From assembly GCA_026399075.1 (NCBI GenBank), contig JAPLRR010000027.1:1-64000 (forward strand): a DNA stretch of 64,000 nt. Direction: 5' to 3'. Origin of the DNA: Methylococcales bacterium (GTDB lineage: Bacteria; Pseudomonadota; Gammaproteobacteria; Methylococcales; Methylomonadaceae). Of the stretch, positions 16,640 through 24,768 are shown piece after piece. Every line of letters starts with the position of its first letter. Position 1 is the first letter of the stretch. Below the pieces are notes generated by a model. That model ran no database searches, was not told where the DNA came from, and saw only the letters and a program-made list of their open reading frames with translations. Both the position numbers and the translations under genes were made by a program.

Positions 16640-17860
16640 ATGAAACGGGTTGTGGTGACTGGTATGGCTGCTATTACGCCGCTGGGAAATGACTGGAACA
16701 CAGTGGCCCATAAGCTTAAATCGCAAATAACCGGTATCCAAAAAATGGATGACTGGGATAAATATAAAGGCTTGAACACCCGCTTAGGTGCGCCGGTGGT
16801 TTTCTCCAGACCCGACCATTATTCCCGTAAACAAGTCCGCAGTATGGGGCGTGTCGCGATGTTAGCCACTTATGTTTCGGAACTGGCCTTAATCAATGCC
16901 GGCTTGTTGGAGGATCCTTGCTTGACTAACGGCAAAGTGGGCGTCGCTTATGGCAGTTCCTCCGGCAGCTTTGATGGCTTGATTGATTTTACCAAAATGC
17001 TGCTAAACCATGACAAAGGCGCTATGAATGCGACTTCATACATCCGTATGATGGGCCATACATGCCCTGTCAATATCAGTTTACATTTTGGCATTAACGG
17101 GCGCATTATCCCAACGTCCAGTGCCTGCACCTCCAGCAGCCAAGGTATTGGTTATGCCTACGAAACCATTAAACACGGGCAACAAATAGCCATGGTTGCA
17201 GGTGGTAGTGATGAATTGTCGGCCTCACAGGCGGCTGTGTTCGACACTTTATTTGCAACAAGCATCCGGAATAATGAACCCAACAAAAGCCCACGTCCGT
17301 TCGACAAAGCACGTGACGGGCTGGTAATCGGCGAAGGCGGTGGGACACTCATTTTGGAAGAACGCGAACATGCCTTAAGCCGGGGCGCAACGATTTATGC
17401 TGAGATTATCGGTTTCGGCACCAATTGCGATGGCCTACATGTTACCCAACCCGATTGCGGCAGCATGCAGGTCGCAATGAAGCTGGCGCTGCAAGACGCA
17501 GGCCTTGATGCCGCTTTGATTGATTATGTCAGTGCCCATGGCACGGCTACCGAACGGGGCGACATTGCCGAAAGCCATGCAACAGCCGCTGTACTAGGCA
17601 ATAGGATACCCATTAGTTCAATGAAAAGTTATACCGGCCATACACTGGGTGCCTGCGGCGCAATTGAGGCTTGGGCAGTGGTACAAATGATGAACGAAGG
17701 CTGGTTCCACCCAACGGCAAATTTGGAAACTGTCGATCCCGCTTGTGCAGATCTGGACTACATCAAAGGCGATATTCGGAAAATAGATTGCGAATATGTG
17801 ATGAGCAATAATTTTGCTTTTGGCGGCATCAACACCTCGTTAATATTTAAACGGGTTTAG
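16640..17860 (+). CDS. Beta-ketoacyl-ACP synthase of the aryl-polyene (ApeR/FabF-like) type
   Basis: 406 residues. The catalytic triad is intact: Cys in TSSACTSSSQG (about residue 163), His in SAHGTATERGD and His in SMKSYTGHTLGACG. The run of sequence from GGSDELSASQAAVFDTLFAT through GEGGGTLILEE to YVMSNNFAFGGINTS follows the ApeR-like ketosynthases of aryl-polyene clusters more closely than housekeeping FabF (family recall, not a search). The frame opens at a TTG at 16637, but the adjacent ATG at 16640 with GGGGGAGAG ahead is the likely start. With the ApeP-like dehydratase, it extends and dehydrates an ACP-bound chain. Confidence 0.88.
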   Translation: MKRVVVTGMAAITPLGNDWNTVAHKLKSQITGIQKMDDWDKYKGLNTRLGAPVVFSRPDHYSRKQVRSMGRVAMLATYVSELALINAGLLEDPCLTNGKVGVAYGSSSGSFDGLIDFTKMLLNHDKGAMNATSYIRMMGHTCPVNISLHFGINGRIIPTSSACTSSSQGIGYAYETIKHGQQIAMVAGGSDELSASQAAVFDTLFATSIRNNEPNKSPRPFDKARDGLVIGEGGGTLILEEREHALSRGATIYAEIIGFGTNCDGLHVTQPDCGSMQVAMKLALQDAGLDAALIDYVSAHGTATERGDIAESHATAAVLGNRIPISSMKSYTGHTLGACGAIEAWAVVQMMNEGWFHPTANLETVDPACADLDYIKGDIRKIDCEYVMSNNFAFGGINTSLIFKRV

Positions 17861-17879
17861 GCCCTTAAGCCTAAACCCG
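17852..17879. terminator. Bidirectional terminator-like hairpin across the ketosynthase stop
   Basis: CGGGTTTAGGC pairs with GCCTAAACCCG (11 bases, loop CCTTAA). The left arm includes the TAG stop of the ketosynthase. Rightward it has no T run; leftward TTTAAATATT follows. It lies between two converging genes and may serve both. Confidence 0.55.
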
Positions 17880-17972
17880 CAAACAGTTAAGACAAAATTC
17901 TGCAAGCCCCAAGGCTTAGCCCAGCTATGCGGACAGAACATGCACTCCTGGATACAGGGGTGCATTGATTGT

Positions 17973-18593
17973 TTAACGCGCTTGTACATCCATCCAAATT
18001 TTCCGGCCATTTACAATCATAACCTTTATGGTTGATTGTAGGTCAGGTATCGCCAGCCCAGGAAAGCGGTAGTGGCGAAAAATATACTCACCTATCATCA
18101 GCACGCCGATCATCAGGTAAATCAGCACCCCGTTATACAACATCCACCAAAAGTCGGAGGCCCAGTTTGCCAGCACAACACCGACAATGGCATTGAAGCC
18201 AAAAAATACCGTCCACAAAATGGTCAACTGGCGACAATACTCACTGATGCCCGGCTCAAAAATAGGGAATTGCAAGCGCACAAAGCTTTCGATAAAGGAC
18301 GGCCCCTTTCCTTTCAACAACGTCCTTCCAAAAAAATACATCAGCATTAGTTGAATCAGTACGGGTAACACTTTGGCAGTAAGCGACTGCAAATAGTAAG
18401 TTCCCAACAACAGGGCAACCGAAACCACGGCCTTGTAGAGCTTAATTGCTATACGCTGGGCAGCAAAAGATTGTAGCAAATACACCCCAGAAAAAATGGC
18501 TGGGGCGATCCAAGCCATACCGCTTTCTATCCCCCGATAAACCAAATAAGGATACGTTAGGAACAAACAGGTGGCAATAATGCCTTTAATCAT
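17973..18593 (-). CDS. COG4648 membrane protein (ApeG-like), copy 1
   Basis: 206 residues with about six hydrophobic helices and the family segment FVRLQFPIFEPGISEYCRQLT followed by an LYNGVLIYLMIGVLMIGEY-type end. Proteins of this family occur inside aryl-polyene clusters; their biochemical role is not established. A strong AGAGGAGA site precedes the ATG. It converges with the ketosynthase gene. A clear paralogue lies at 24220-24768 and shares the RLQ(F/Y)P motif, the R-Q-hydrophobic segment and the LYNG...GEY end. Confidence 0.75.
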   Translation of the reverse strand: MIKGIIATCLFLTYPYLVYRGIESGMAWIAPAIFSGVYLLQSFAAQRIAIKLYKAVVSVALLLGTYYLQSLTAKVLPVLIQLMLMYFFGRTLLKGKGPSFIESFVRLQFPIFEPGISEYCRQLTILWTVFFGFNAIVGVVLANWASDFWWMLYNGVLIYLMIGVLMIGEYIFRHYRFPGLAIPDLQSTIKVMIVNGRKIWMDVQAR

Positions 18594-18810
18594 ACATCTC
18601 CTCTGGCGGCCTGGGTGTTAATGAGTTTGTTACAGGATTAATCAAGCCTATTTCGATGTCCAATGGCCCACGCCCGGTCTTACATAAAAGGATTTGTGGA
18701 AGATGGCTTCGGCTTAAAGAAAATTTAAAGCCAGCCAAGCCCAAGCCCCTACCGACAAAAAAACCACTTACTAACCCCCGTATTTTCGTCTACTTTTAAC
18801 AACCGCCCAA

Positions 18811-19374
18811 TTAATCCTCAATGCCGCTTACCTTACCATCTTTGAAATGCAACTTGAACTTATTAAAGCGGCCACTCCAATAAATCCACTGGTTACTGTT
18901 CAAGTTTGAAGTTTCAGTAATTGGCGGATAGCCGATAGCAACAATTACAGCCTCTTTACGCATACCAATGGCAACTGTGCCATTATCAATTTGTGCCTTT
19001 TCTAGTGGGGTAAATTTTGACAAATTAATCTTTTTCTTAGCGAACAGCTTGTCAAACGCACGATAAACATCATCGCCGGTATGTTTTTCGACATTCTTGA
19101 CCACTAGTTTCTGATTGGGGTTGAGCAACTCAACCGTGATTGCTTTGCTGGAAATAGTTAATAGCCTAACAGGTGTATTAACCGGTATAGAGTCACCACG
19201 ACGAAAGTTTGAAGTCAGGTGGGTCCCTTTTTCATAGCGGATCACGAACTGGGTGTAATACGTCGCACCGATTGAAATTGACGAGGGTAACTCTTCTGGC
19301 TTTAACGTCTTCTTACAAGAAACCAGTGAAATTATCACCAACAAAAAAACTATACCACGGATAAAAATGCGCAT
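18811..19374 (-). CDS. Lipoprotein with BamE/SmpA-like C-terminal module
   Basis: 187 residues. A lipoprotein signal peptide ends in LVSC (lipid-modified Cys about 20). The C-terminal half has the pattern of BamE-like domains: a short helix, then GMRKEAVIVAIGYPP, then WIYWSGRFNKFKLHFKDGKV. BamE itself is an outer-membrane-assembly subunit of about 110 residues; this protein is longer and outside any bam context, so it is a BamE-fold lipoprotein rather than BamE. AGAGGGG precedes the ATG. The isolated location gives no functional hint. Confidence 0.7.
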   Translation of the reverse strand: MRIFIRGIVFLLVIISLVSCKKTLKPEELPSSISIGATYYTQFVIRYEKGTHLTSNFRRGDSIPVNTPVRLLTISSKAITVELLNPNQKLVVKNVEKHTGDDVYRAFDKLFAKKKINLSKFTPLEKAQIDNGTVAIGMRKEAVIVAIGYPPITETSNLNSNQWIYWSGRFNKFKLHFKDGKVSGIED

Positions 19375-19920
19375 GACTAACTACCCCTCTTGACAGGACC
19401 AATAGATGAAGGCGCCGCCATCCAAGTTAAAAACAGATGTGGCTATAGGGGTAAATGTAATCCTAGCGGTCATTGGGGTCAATAGCCGCGAAAACTTTGT
19501 CTTGGGGCGGGCTTACTGCAATTGTTGTAAGTAACTGTGTATTTTGGCATTTGTGGGCAGCATATTAATTTTCCCTATGTCCCTTTGCTGGATGGCTGTT
19601 CGTTTATAGCCAACCCTAGAATTGATTGGGAAGCGGACAATAGAAATGATTGAAAACCCCGTCACAATAAAAAATTGTTAACGGTATACCCAAACAACTA
19701 CATCCAAAGTCTGTTGCAAAAATGGGCATAACGCGTTCCTTAACGTACCCAAGCATTAAAAGTGCATCGGATATAGCACGGAACTACAAGTGACGATTTT
19801 ATGTGATTGGGAGAAAAATGACTTTAAATAATTTAAAGTTATTGAAAAAATAACTTTTTATACCAATTGAATTTTTACAAGCAAGCTACGGATAAATTTT
19901 AAAATTATGTAGCTGTAGAA
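19375..19920. other. Intergenic stretch without gene
   Basis: About 550 bases with no supported reading frame, AT-rich after 19790. It probably holds the promoter of the lipoprotein gene at its left edge. No tRNA or small-RNA signature was recognised. Confidence 0.4.
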
Positions 19921-19973
19921 GGGGGGGGATGAGCGGGTTAAAACACCCCCCCGCCGAGATGTATACGGGGGGG
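19921..19973. repeat. G8 / C7 / G7 homopolymer tracts able to form alternative hairpins
   Basis: Eight G at 19921-19928, seven C at 19946-19952 and seven G at 19967-19973. The central C tract can pair with either flanking G tract (loops of 17 and 14 bases), giving two mutually exclusive stems. On the minus strand the tracts lie just past the stop of the small membrane protein gene and could act in termination. Such tracts are also prone to slippage. Confidence 0.6.
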
Positions 19974-19981
19974 TAGTTGTC

Positions 19982-20191
19982 TTACTTACCTGAAATTTGT
20001 TCAGCAGAGCTGTTATTCGAGGTATGTCTTTTCTCAATTTTAGAGAATGTTTCTGTTTGCAAAGCTTGTACCGCGCCGCTTTCCAAATGTTTGGTTTCGT
20101 CTTTTTTCAACATAACTACCAAAAGTACAATTGCAGCAATACAAACGCCAACGATTACCCAGGTATTGTCTTTTTCTTCTACTTCAGCCAT
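19982..20191 (-). CDS. Tiny single-pass membrane protein, unknown
   Basis: 69 residues: an acidic N-terminus (MAEVEEKDNT), one strongly hydrophobic helix (about 11-28), KKDE as a positive-inside edge, and a polar Ser/Glu-rich tail. AGAGGA seven bases before the ATG supports translation. Size and layout fit a bitopic inner-membrane protein. No family is recognised. The plus strand has competing open frames here, but they lack a ribosome site and a protein-like composition. Confidence 0.5.
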   Translation of the reverse strand: MAEVEEKDNTWVIVGVCIAAIVLLVVMLKKDETKHLESGAVQALQTETFSKIEKRHTSNNSSAEQISGK

Positions 20192-20821
20192 TTTAAAATC
20201 CTCTATAGTTATTAATATTTATTATCCCCTCTCCTCAAGGGAGCAACCCAAAAATAAACTTTTTTTGAATTGGTTGTCGAATTATCTTTAAACAACGGTG
20301 CAATTTTTATCATGAGATACTGTGCCGTGTCAAAACTATAAATAAAAAATCGCGGGGGCGACATCTTTTTTTTTATGCCCACATCGTTTTTTTAATGCCT
20401 TAGAAAGCATGAAATGTTATTTAACCCACTGATAATTAAAACCATATAATTCGTTACCCAGCAATGCGCCGCGCTTGGCGCTTGAACCATTTTTAGCAAT
20501 TTACCTTCACTAATTTCAGACAGCGTTGTCTGGTCAAAATAACAGCTAAACTGAGCGTTTAACTGAATCCGCCCAGACCTAGATAAACTTGTCAAAAATA
20601 AATCGTGCGCCTTTCCGTTGGCCTTTTTTCTGACCTGAAGCCTTGTTTGTATGCTTGGAAATAAGGCCATTAGTTTCTAGATTTGCCGACTACACCACGC
20701 AGCAACCCTCACGAAACTTTCTGGGTAGACAATAAGCCATGCCCACATCAGCAACTTCAGCCAATTTACTTGCGCTTGTTATACAATAGCGAACTAGCCG
20801 CTATTTTCACTTAACACATCC
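20192..20821. other. Intergenic stretch upstream of the SNF2 gene
   Basis: About 630 bases with AT-rich homopolymer runs near 20340-20400. A 92-codon frame on the minus strand (20392-20670) has no ribosome site and no recognisable features, so it is not called. The SNF2-gene promoter should lie within the last 150 bases. Confidence 0.35.
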
Positions 20822-23800
20822 ATGAATAAACCGAAAAAACTGCTCCGTTCTGATATCCGTTATGAATGTGGAGATAGTTCGTACGAAAAAGGAAGAAGTT
20901 ATTTTGAAAATGGCCGTGTCATTAATCTCCTGGTGGTAAGCGAGGAGGAACTTTCCCTACAACTTAACGCTTCCGTTAAGGGCAATGATCCTCTGCCTTA
21001 CCAACAACTTATCAGAATAACTTGGCGGCCTGACTATAGTACTGCCCAGATTCAAGGCACATGTTCTTGCCCTGTTGGCAATAACTGTAAACATATTGTT
21101 GCTGCCTGCTTAATGTACCAAGGTGCCAAACAAACGCCGACATCATCCCCAGCCCCTGATGCCAGCTGTTTAGCTTGGCTGGACAGCCTTATAGCACCTG
21201 AATCTTTACAACATAATATTTACGAAGAGTTTATCGCTTATATCCTTAAGCCTGGCAACTCACGCCATACCTGTACTGTAGAGTTTTTGATAATCAAGGC
21301 AAACAAATCGGGGCGCTTAGGTAAAGCCAGAAAAGCGACCTTAAACACCCTCCGATACAGCTACTCATACCTCAGCTACATTAATCCGCTGGACGAGGAA
21401 GTAGCGAAATTATTGTCCGCACTTACCACTTACAAAGGCGAACCATTGGTCAGTGGTGTCATTGGCCATCTTGTCTTATCAAAATTAATAAAATCTGGGC
21501 GCTTATTCTGGGAAAACGTCGAAAGCACAGCTTTGACAGCGGGTGCCAACCGTGATTTAACTTTTAATTGGCATCTTCAAGATAACCGTTTTTACCAATT
21601 ATCAGTGGATATTCAACCTTCGGCAATGCTGCTGTTAACCGATCCCCCCCTTTATTTGGACACCATTGAAGGAACTCTCGGTTCATTTAATACTTGCTTG
21701 CCTACCGCAGGGCAGTTCAATAAAATTGTGTCAGCCCCGCTTATTCCCGCTGAATATGCTGATGAATTCAGTTATAAACTGGCTATCGAACATCCAGACC
21801 TGCACCTTCCTGCGCCTAAAAAAGTAGCCTTAACGGATCTGGACGGGCTAACGCCCAAACCCATTTTGTTTTTATACGGCCTGCAATTGGATGCCCAACA
21901 TTATGGCCATTTTATGGCTTTAAGTTTTAATTACGATGGGTTTACGATTTTTGCTGATGCACCCGAAGAATACAGCACCATCAAAACCAACCAAGGTTTT
22001 GTGCGCATTAAACGGGACATGGAAGCTGAACAAAGGGCGCGTAATTGCCTTATTGAATCTGGCTTTACTATCACGTCCACAGGAAAAAATGCCCAGCCAG
22101 GCCTTAATTTTTTTACTGGCGCTGCAATGGCGATTGAAAGCGCCTTAATTTGGCACAAATTTTTCCAAGCCTCAATGCCTGAACTTAAGTTGGCTGGCTG
22201 GGTTATCGACATCGACGAAAGCTTCAAACTTAACTTTCAAAACGCCCAAAACTTTGCCGTCGAGATCAGTGAAACGCAGAACGATTGGTTTGAAATGCAA
22301 TTCAACGTTGAGATTGATGGCCAACCTTATCCCTTATTGCCCTTGATCATGCCAGTACTGGAAAACTACGATCCAGGAAACTTACCCGATACGCTTACTT
22401 TAGCATTAGGAAACCACAAATACCTGAGCGTGGCTAGCAGCACACTCAAACCGATATTGGCGGTTTTGTTTGAATTATTCAACACCAATCCGCTGGAAAA
22501 AGATGGCACCGTCAAAGTGTCCCGGTTTAATGCCGCCAGTCTTGCGGACTTGGAGGCACAAAGTTACGGCTTGTTTTCATTAACGGGTGGCAAGGCGCTC
22601 AGGGAACTGGGAAAAAAATTAAAAAACTTTAGTGGCATTAAAAATGTTCCCCAACCTGTCAACTTTCATGCTGAACTACGGCATTACCAACAACAAGGTC
22701 TAAATTGGCTACAATTTTTACGTGAATATAATTTCGCGGGTATCCTTGCCGATGATATGGGCTTGGGCAAAACTGTCCAAACCCTGGCCCATCTTTTATT
22801 AGAAAAACAAAGTGGCCGTATGATTTTGCCTTGTTTGATTATTGCCCCAACCAGCCTGATGGGCAACTGGCGACGCGAAGCTGCGCGCTTTACACCGGAA
22901 CTAAGCGTGTTAACCCTGCAAGGTGCTGAGCGCAGACCGTTGTTTGACAAAATCAACGACCATGATTTGATATTGACCACCTACCCATTGTTGCCGAGAG
23001 ACGAAGAAAACCTGCTCAAGCATGAATATCACTTTCTGATCCTAGACGAAGCCCAAACCATCAAAAATCCAAGCTCCATCGCTGCCCAATTGGTGAGGAA
23101 GATTAACACCCAACACCGCTTGTGCCTAACGGGTACACCGATGGAAAATCACCTGGGTGAACTCTGGGCACAATTTGATTTTTTGATGCCAGGTTTCTTG
23201 GGTGATAGCGCGTCATTCAGAAAACACTACCGAACCCCCATAGAAATCTACGGCGACATGACGCAAAAATCGCATTTATCGCACCGTATAGCCCCGTTTA
23301 TGCTCCGGCGAACCAAACTCGGGGTCGCCAATGAATTGCCGCTGAAAACCGAAATTATCCGCACTGTCCCACTTTATCCTAAACAAGCGGCTTTGTACGA
23401 AAGCATACGCTTGACCATGGAAAAAAAAGTCCGTGACGCAATTGCTGAAAAAGGCTTGGCCCGCAGCCACATCACTATACTTGATGCCTTGTTAAAATTG
23501 CGCCAGACTTGTTGTGACCCCCGGACACTACCATTAAAAGAAGCCCGGAAAGTAAAGGCGTCCGCCAAACTCGACTTACTGATGGAGATGTTGCCAGAAC
23601 TACTGGAAGAGGGTCGCCGCATCCTGATATTTTCCCAGTTCACCCGCATGATCGCGTTGATTGAAGATGAGCTGAACTCAAAAAATATTGCTTACAGCAA
23701 ACTGACGGGGCAAACCCGCAAGCGTGACGAAGCGATTGACCGCTTTAAAAGTGGGGAAGCAGCTGTTTTCCTAATTAGCTTAAAGGCTGGCGGGGTTGGT

Positions 23801-24073
23801 TTAAATCTGACGGAAGCCGATACTGTCATCATTTATGATCCTTGGTGGAATCCTGCGACGGAAAGCCAAGCAGCAGACCGCTCGCACCGTATTGGGCAAA
23901 ACAAGCCTGTTTTTGTTTACAAGCTCATCACTGAAAACACCGTTGAAGAAAAAATCATTGCTATGCAGGAGCGAAAACGCGCATTAGCAGAATCCATCTA
24001 TAATGACAACTCAAAGGAAGAGCCATTAAAGCTCACTGCGCAAGACCTTACTGCCTTGTTTGCCCCCCTATAA
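20822..24073 (+). CDS. SNF2-family helicase/ATPase with N-terminal SWIM zinc finger
   Basis: 1083 residues. A SWIM motif (Cys81, Cys83, Cys89, His91; CSCPVGNNCKH) is followed by a long middle region and a two-lobed SNF2 motor: ADDMGLGKT (about 643-651, motif I), a DEAQ box (about 742), LTGTPMENHLGELW (motif III) and the C-lobe SLKAGGVGLNLTEAD and SHRIGQ. Bacterial proteins of this layout are double-stranded DNA translocases related to RapA. Roles in transcription recycling, nucleoid remodelling or defence are proposed for the family, and none can be picked here. It is monocistronic, and no methylase or nuclease partner adjoins it. Confidence 0.92.
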   Translation: MNKPKKLLRSDIRYECGDSSYEKGRSYFENGRVINLLVVSEEELSLQLNASVKGNDPLPYQQLIRITWRPDYSTAQIQGTCSCPVGNNCKHIVAACLMYQGAKQTPTSSPAPDASCLAWLDSLIAPESLQHNIYEEFIAYILKPGNSRHTCTVEFLIIKANKSGRLGKARKATLNTLRYSYSYLSYINPLDEEVAKLLSALTTYKGEPLVSGVIGHLVLSKLIKSGRLFWENVESTALTAGANRDLTFNWHLQDNRFYQLSVDIQPSAMLLLTDPPLYLDTIEGTLGSFNTCLPTAGQFNKIVSAPLIPAEYADEFSYKLAIEHPDLHLPAPKKVALTDLDGLTPKPILFLYGLQLDAQHYGHFMALSFNYDGFTIFADAPEEYSTIKTNQGFVRIKRDMEAEQRARNCLIESGFTITSTGKNAQPGLNFFTGAAMAIESALIWHKFFQASMPELKLAGWVIDIDESFKLNFQNAQNFAVEISETQNDWFEMQFNVEIDGQPYPLLPLIMPVLENYDPGNLPDTLTLALGNHKYLSVASSTLKPILAVLFELFNTNPLEKDGTVKVSRFNAASLADLEAQSYGLFSLTGGKALRELGKKLKNFSGIKNVPQPVNFHAELRHYQQQGLNWLQFLREYNFAGILADDMGLGKTVQTLAHLLLEKQSGRMILPCLIIAPTSLMGNWRREAARFTPELSVLTLQGAERRPLFDKINDHDLILTTYPLLPRDEENLLKHEYHFLILDEAQTIKNPSSIAAQLVRKINTQHRLCLTGTPMENHLGELWAQFDFLMPGFLGDSASFRKHYRTPIEIYGDMTQKSHLSHRIAPFMLRRTKLGVANELPLKTEIIRTVPLYPKQAALYESIRLTMEKKVRDAIAEKGLARSHITILDALLKLRQTCCDPRTLPLKEARKVKASAKLDLLMEMLPELLEEGRRILIFSQFTRMIALIEDELNSKNIAYSKLTGQTRKRDEAIDRFKSGEAAVFLISLKAGGVGLNLTEADTVIIYDPWWNPATESQAADRSHRIGQNKPVFVYKLITENTVEEKIIAMQERKRALAESIYNDNSKEEPLKLTAQDLTALFAPL

Positions 24074-24219
24074 TTGGCTTTTACATCATACAGCGCTTTG
24101 CAATTCTGACGTTTGTAAATGCTTAAGAACCATTTATACTTCGCTGGGTAACAATAAAAAGTTATCCGGTGCAAATTTCAAAACATAGATTAAATCATTA
24201 AATATATTAAACTTTAGAC

Positions 24220-24768
24220 ATGCGCATTTTGATTAATGGCATTATTGCCATACTGGGCCTACTTTACCCCTTAGCCGTTTATTTTGGGCTGCAGTACTTT
24301 GAACCGTGGAAACTTGCTGGAGCGTTGCTGGTATTGCTGCTTATAAAACTTGGCGTCAATTATTCCAACAAGCATTGGAGCCAGTCTTTGTTAATAGCAG
24401 GTATCTTGTATTGTGGATTTGCTATCTGGAGCAATAATCAGCTTAGCTTGCGGTTTTATCCGGTATTGGTAAATGGCGTATTGTTGGCCATTTTTTCGTT
24501 GAGTTTACGCTCATCATCCAGCCTTATTGAAAGGCTTGCCAGGCTTCAGTATCCTAACCTTTCGCCTGAAGGCATTATTTACACCCGGCAGGTCACTCAA
24601 ATTTGGTGTGGATTTTTTGTTTTCAACGGCTTTATCGCTTTATTAACTGCCATCTGGGGCAGCTTTGAAGTCTGGAGTTTATATAACGGCTTGGTGGCCT
24701 ACATCTTGATGGGGATTTTAATGGGCGGAGAATACATCATCAGAAAAAGAATCCAAACACATGTCTGA
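24220..24768 (+). CDS. COG4648 membrane protein (ApeG-like), copy 2
   Basis: 182 residues, about six hydrophobic helices, with RLARLQYPNLSPEGIIYTRQ and a final LYNGLVAYILMGILMGGEY that match the copy at 17973-18593. Its TGA lies inside the start of the next gene (ATGTCTGA, an 8-base overlap), so it is translationally coupled to the ligase/dehydratase fusion, as ApeG precedes ApeH in aryl-polyene clusters. A membrane-bound partner in chain assembly or export is plausible but not shown. Confidence 0.8.
   Translation: MRILINGIIAILGLLYPLAVYFGLQYFEPWKLAGALLVLLLIKLGVNYSNKHWSQSLLIAGILYCGFAIWSNNQLSLRFYPVLVNGVLLAIFSLSLRSSSSLIERLARLQYPNLSPEGIIYTRQVTQIWCGFFVFNGFIALLTAIWGSFEVWSLYNGLVAYILMGILMGGEYIIRKRIQTHV

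Noticed and set aside
20392-20670. 92-codon minus-strand frame
   Set aside because: No ribosome site, no recognisable domain or signal, and it lies in an AT-rich intergenic region with homopolymer runs.
20822-24073. SNF2 gene as part of a DISARM-like or other named defence system
   Set aside because: No methyltransferase, phospholipase D or DUF1998 partner gene is adjacent, and the N-terminal SWIM layout occurs in many non-defence proteins.
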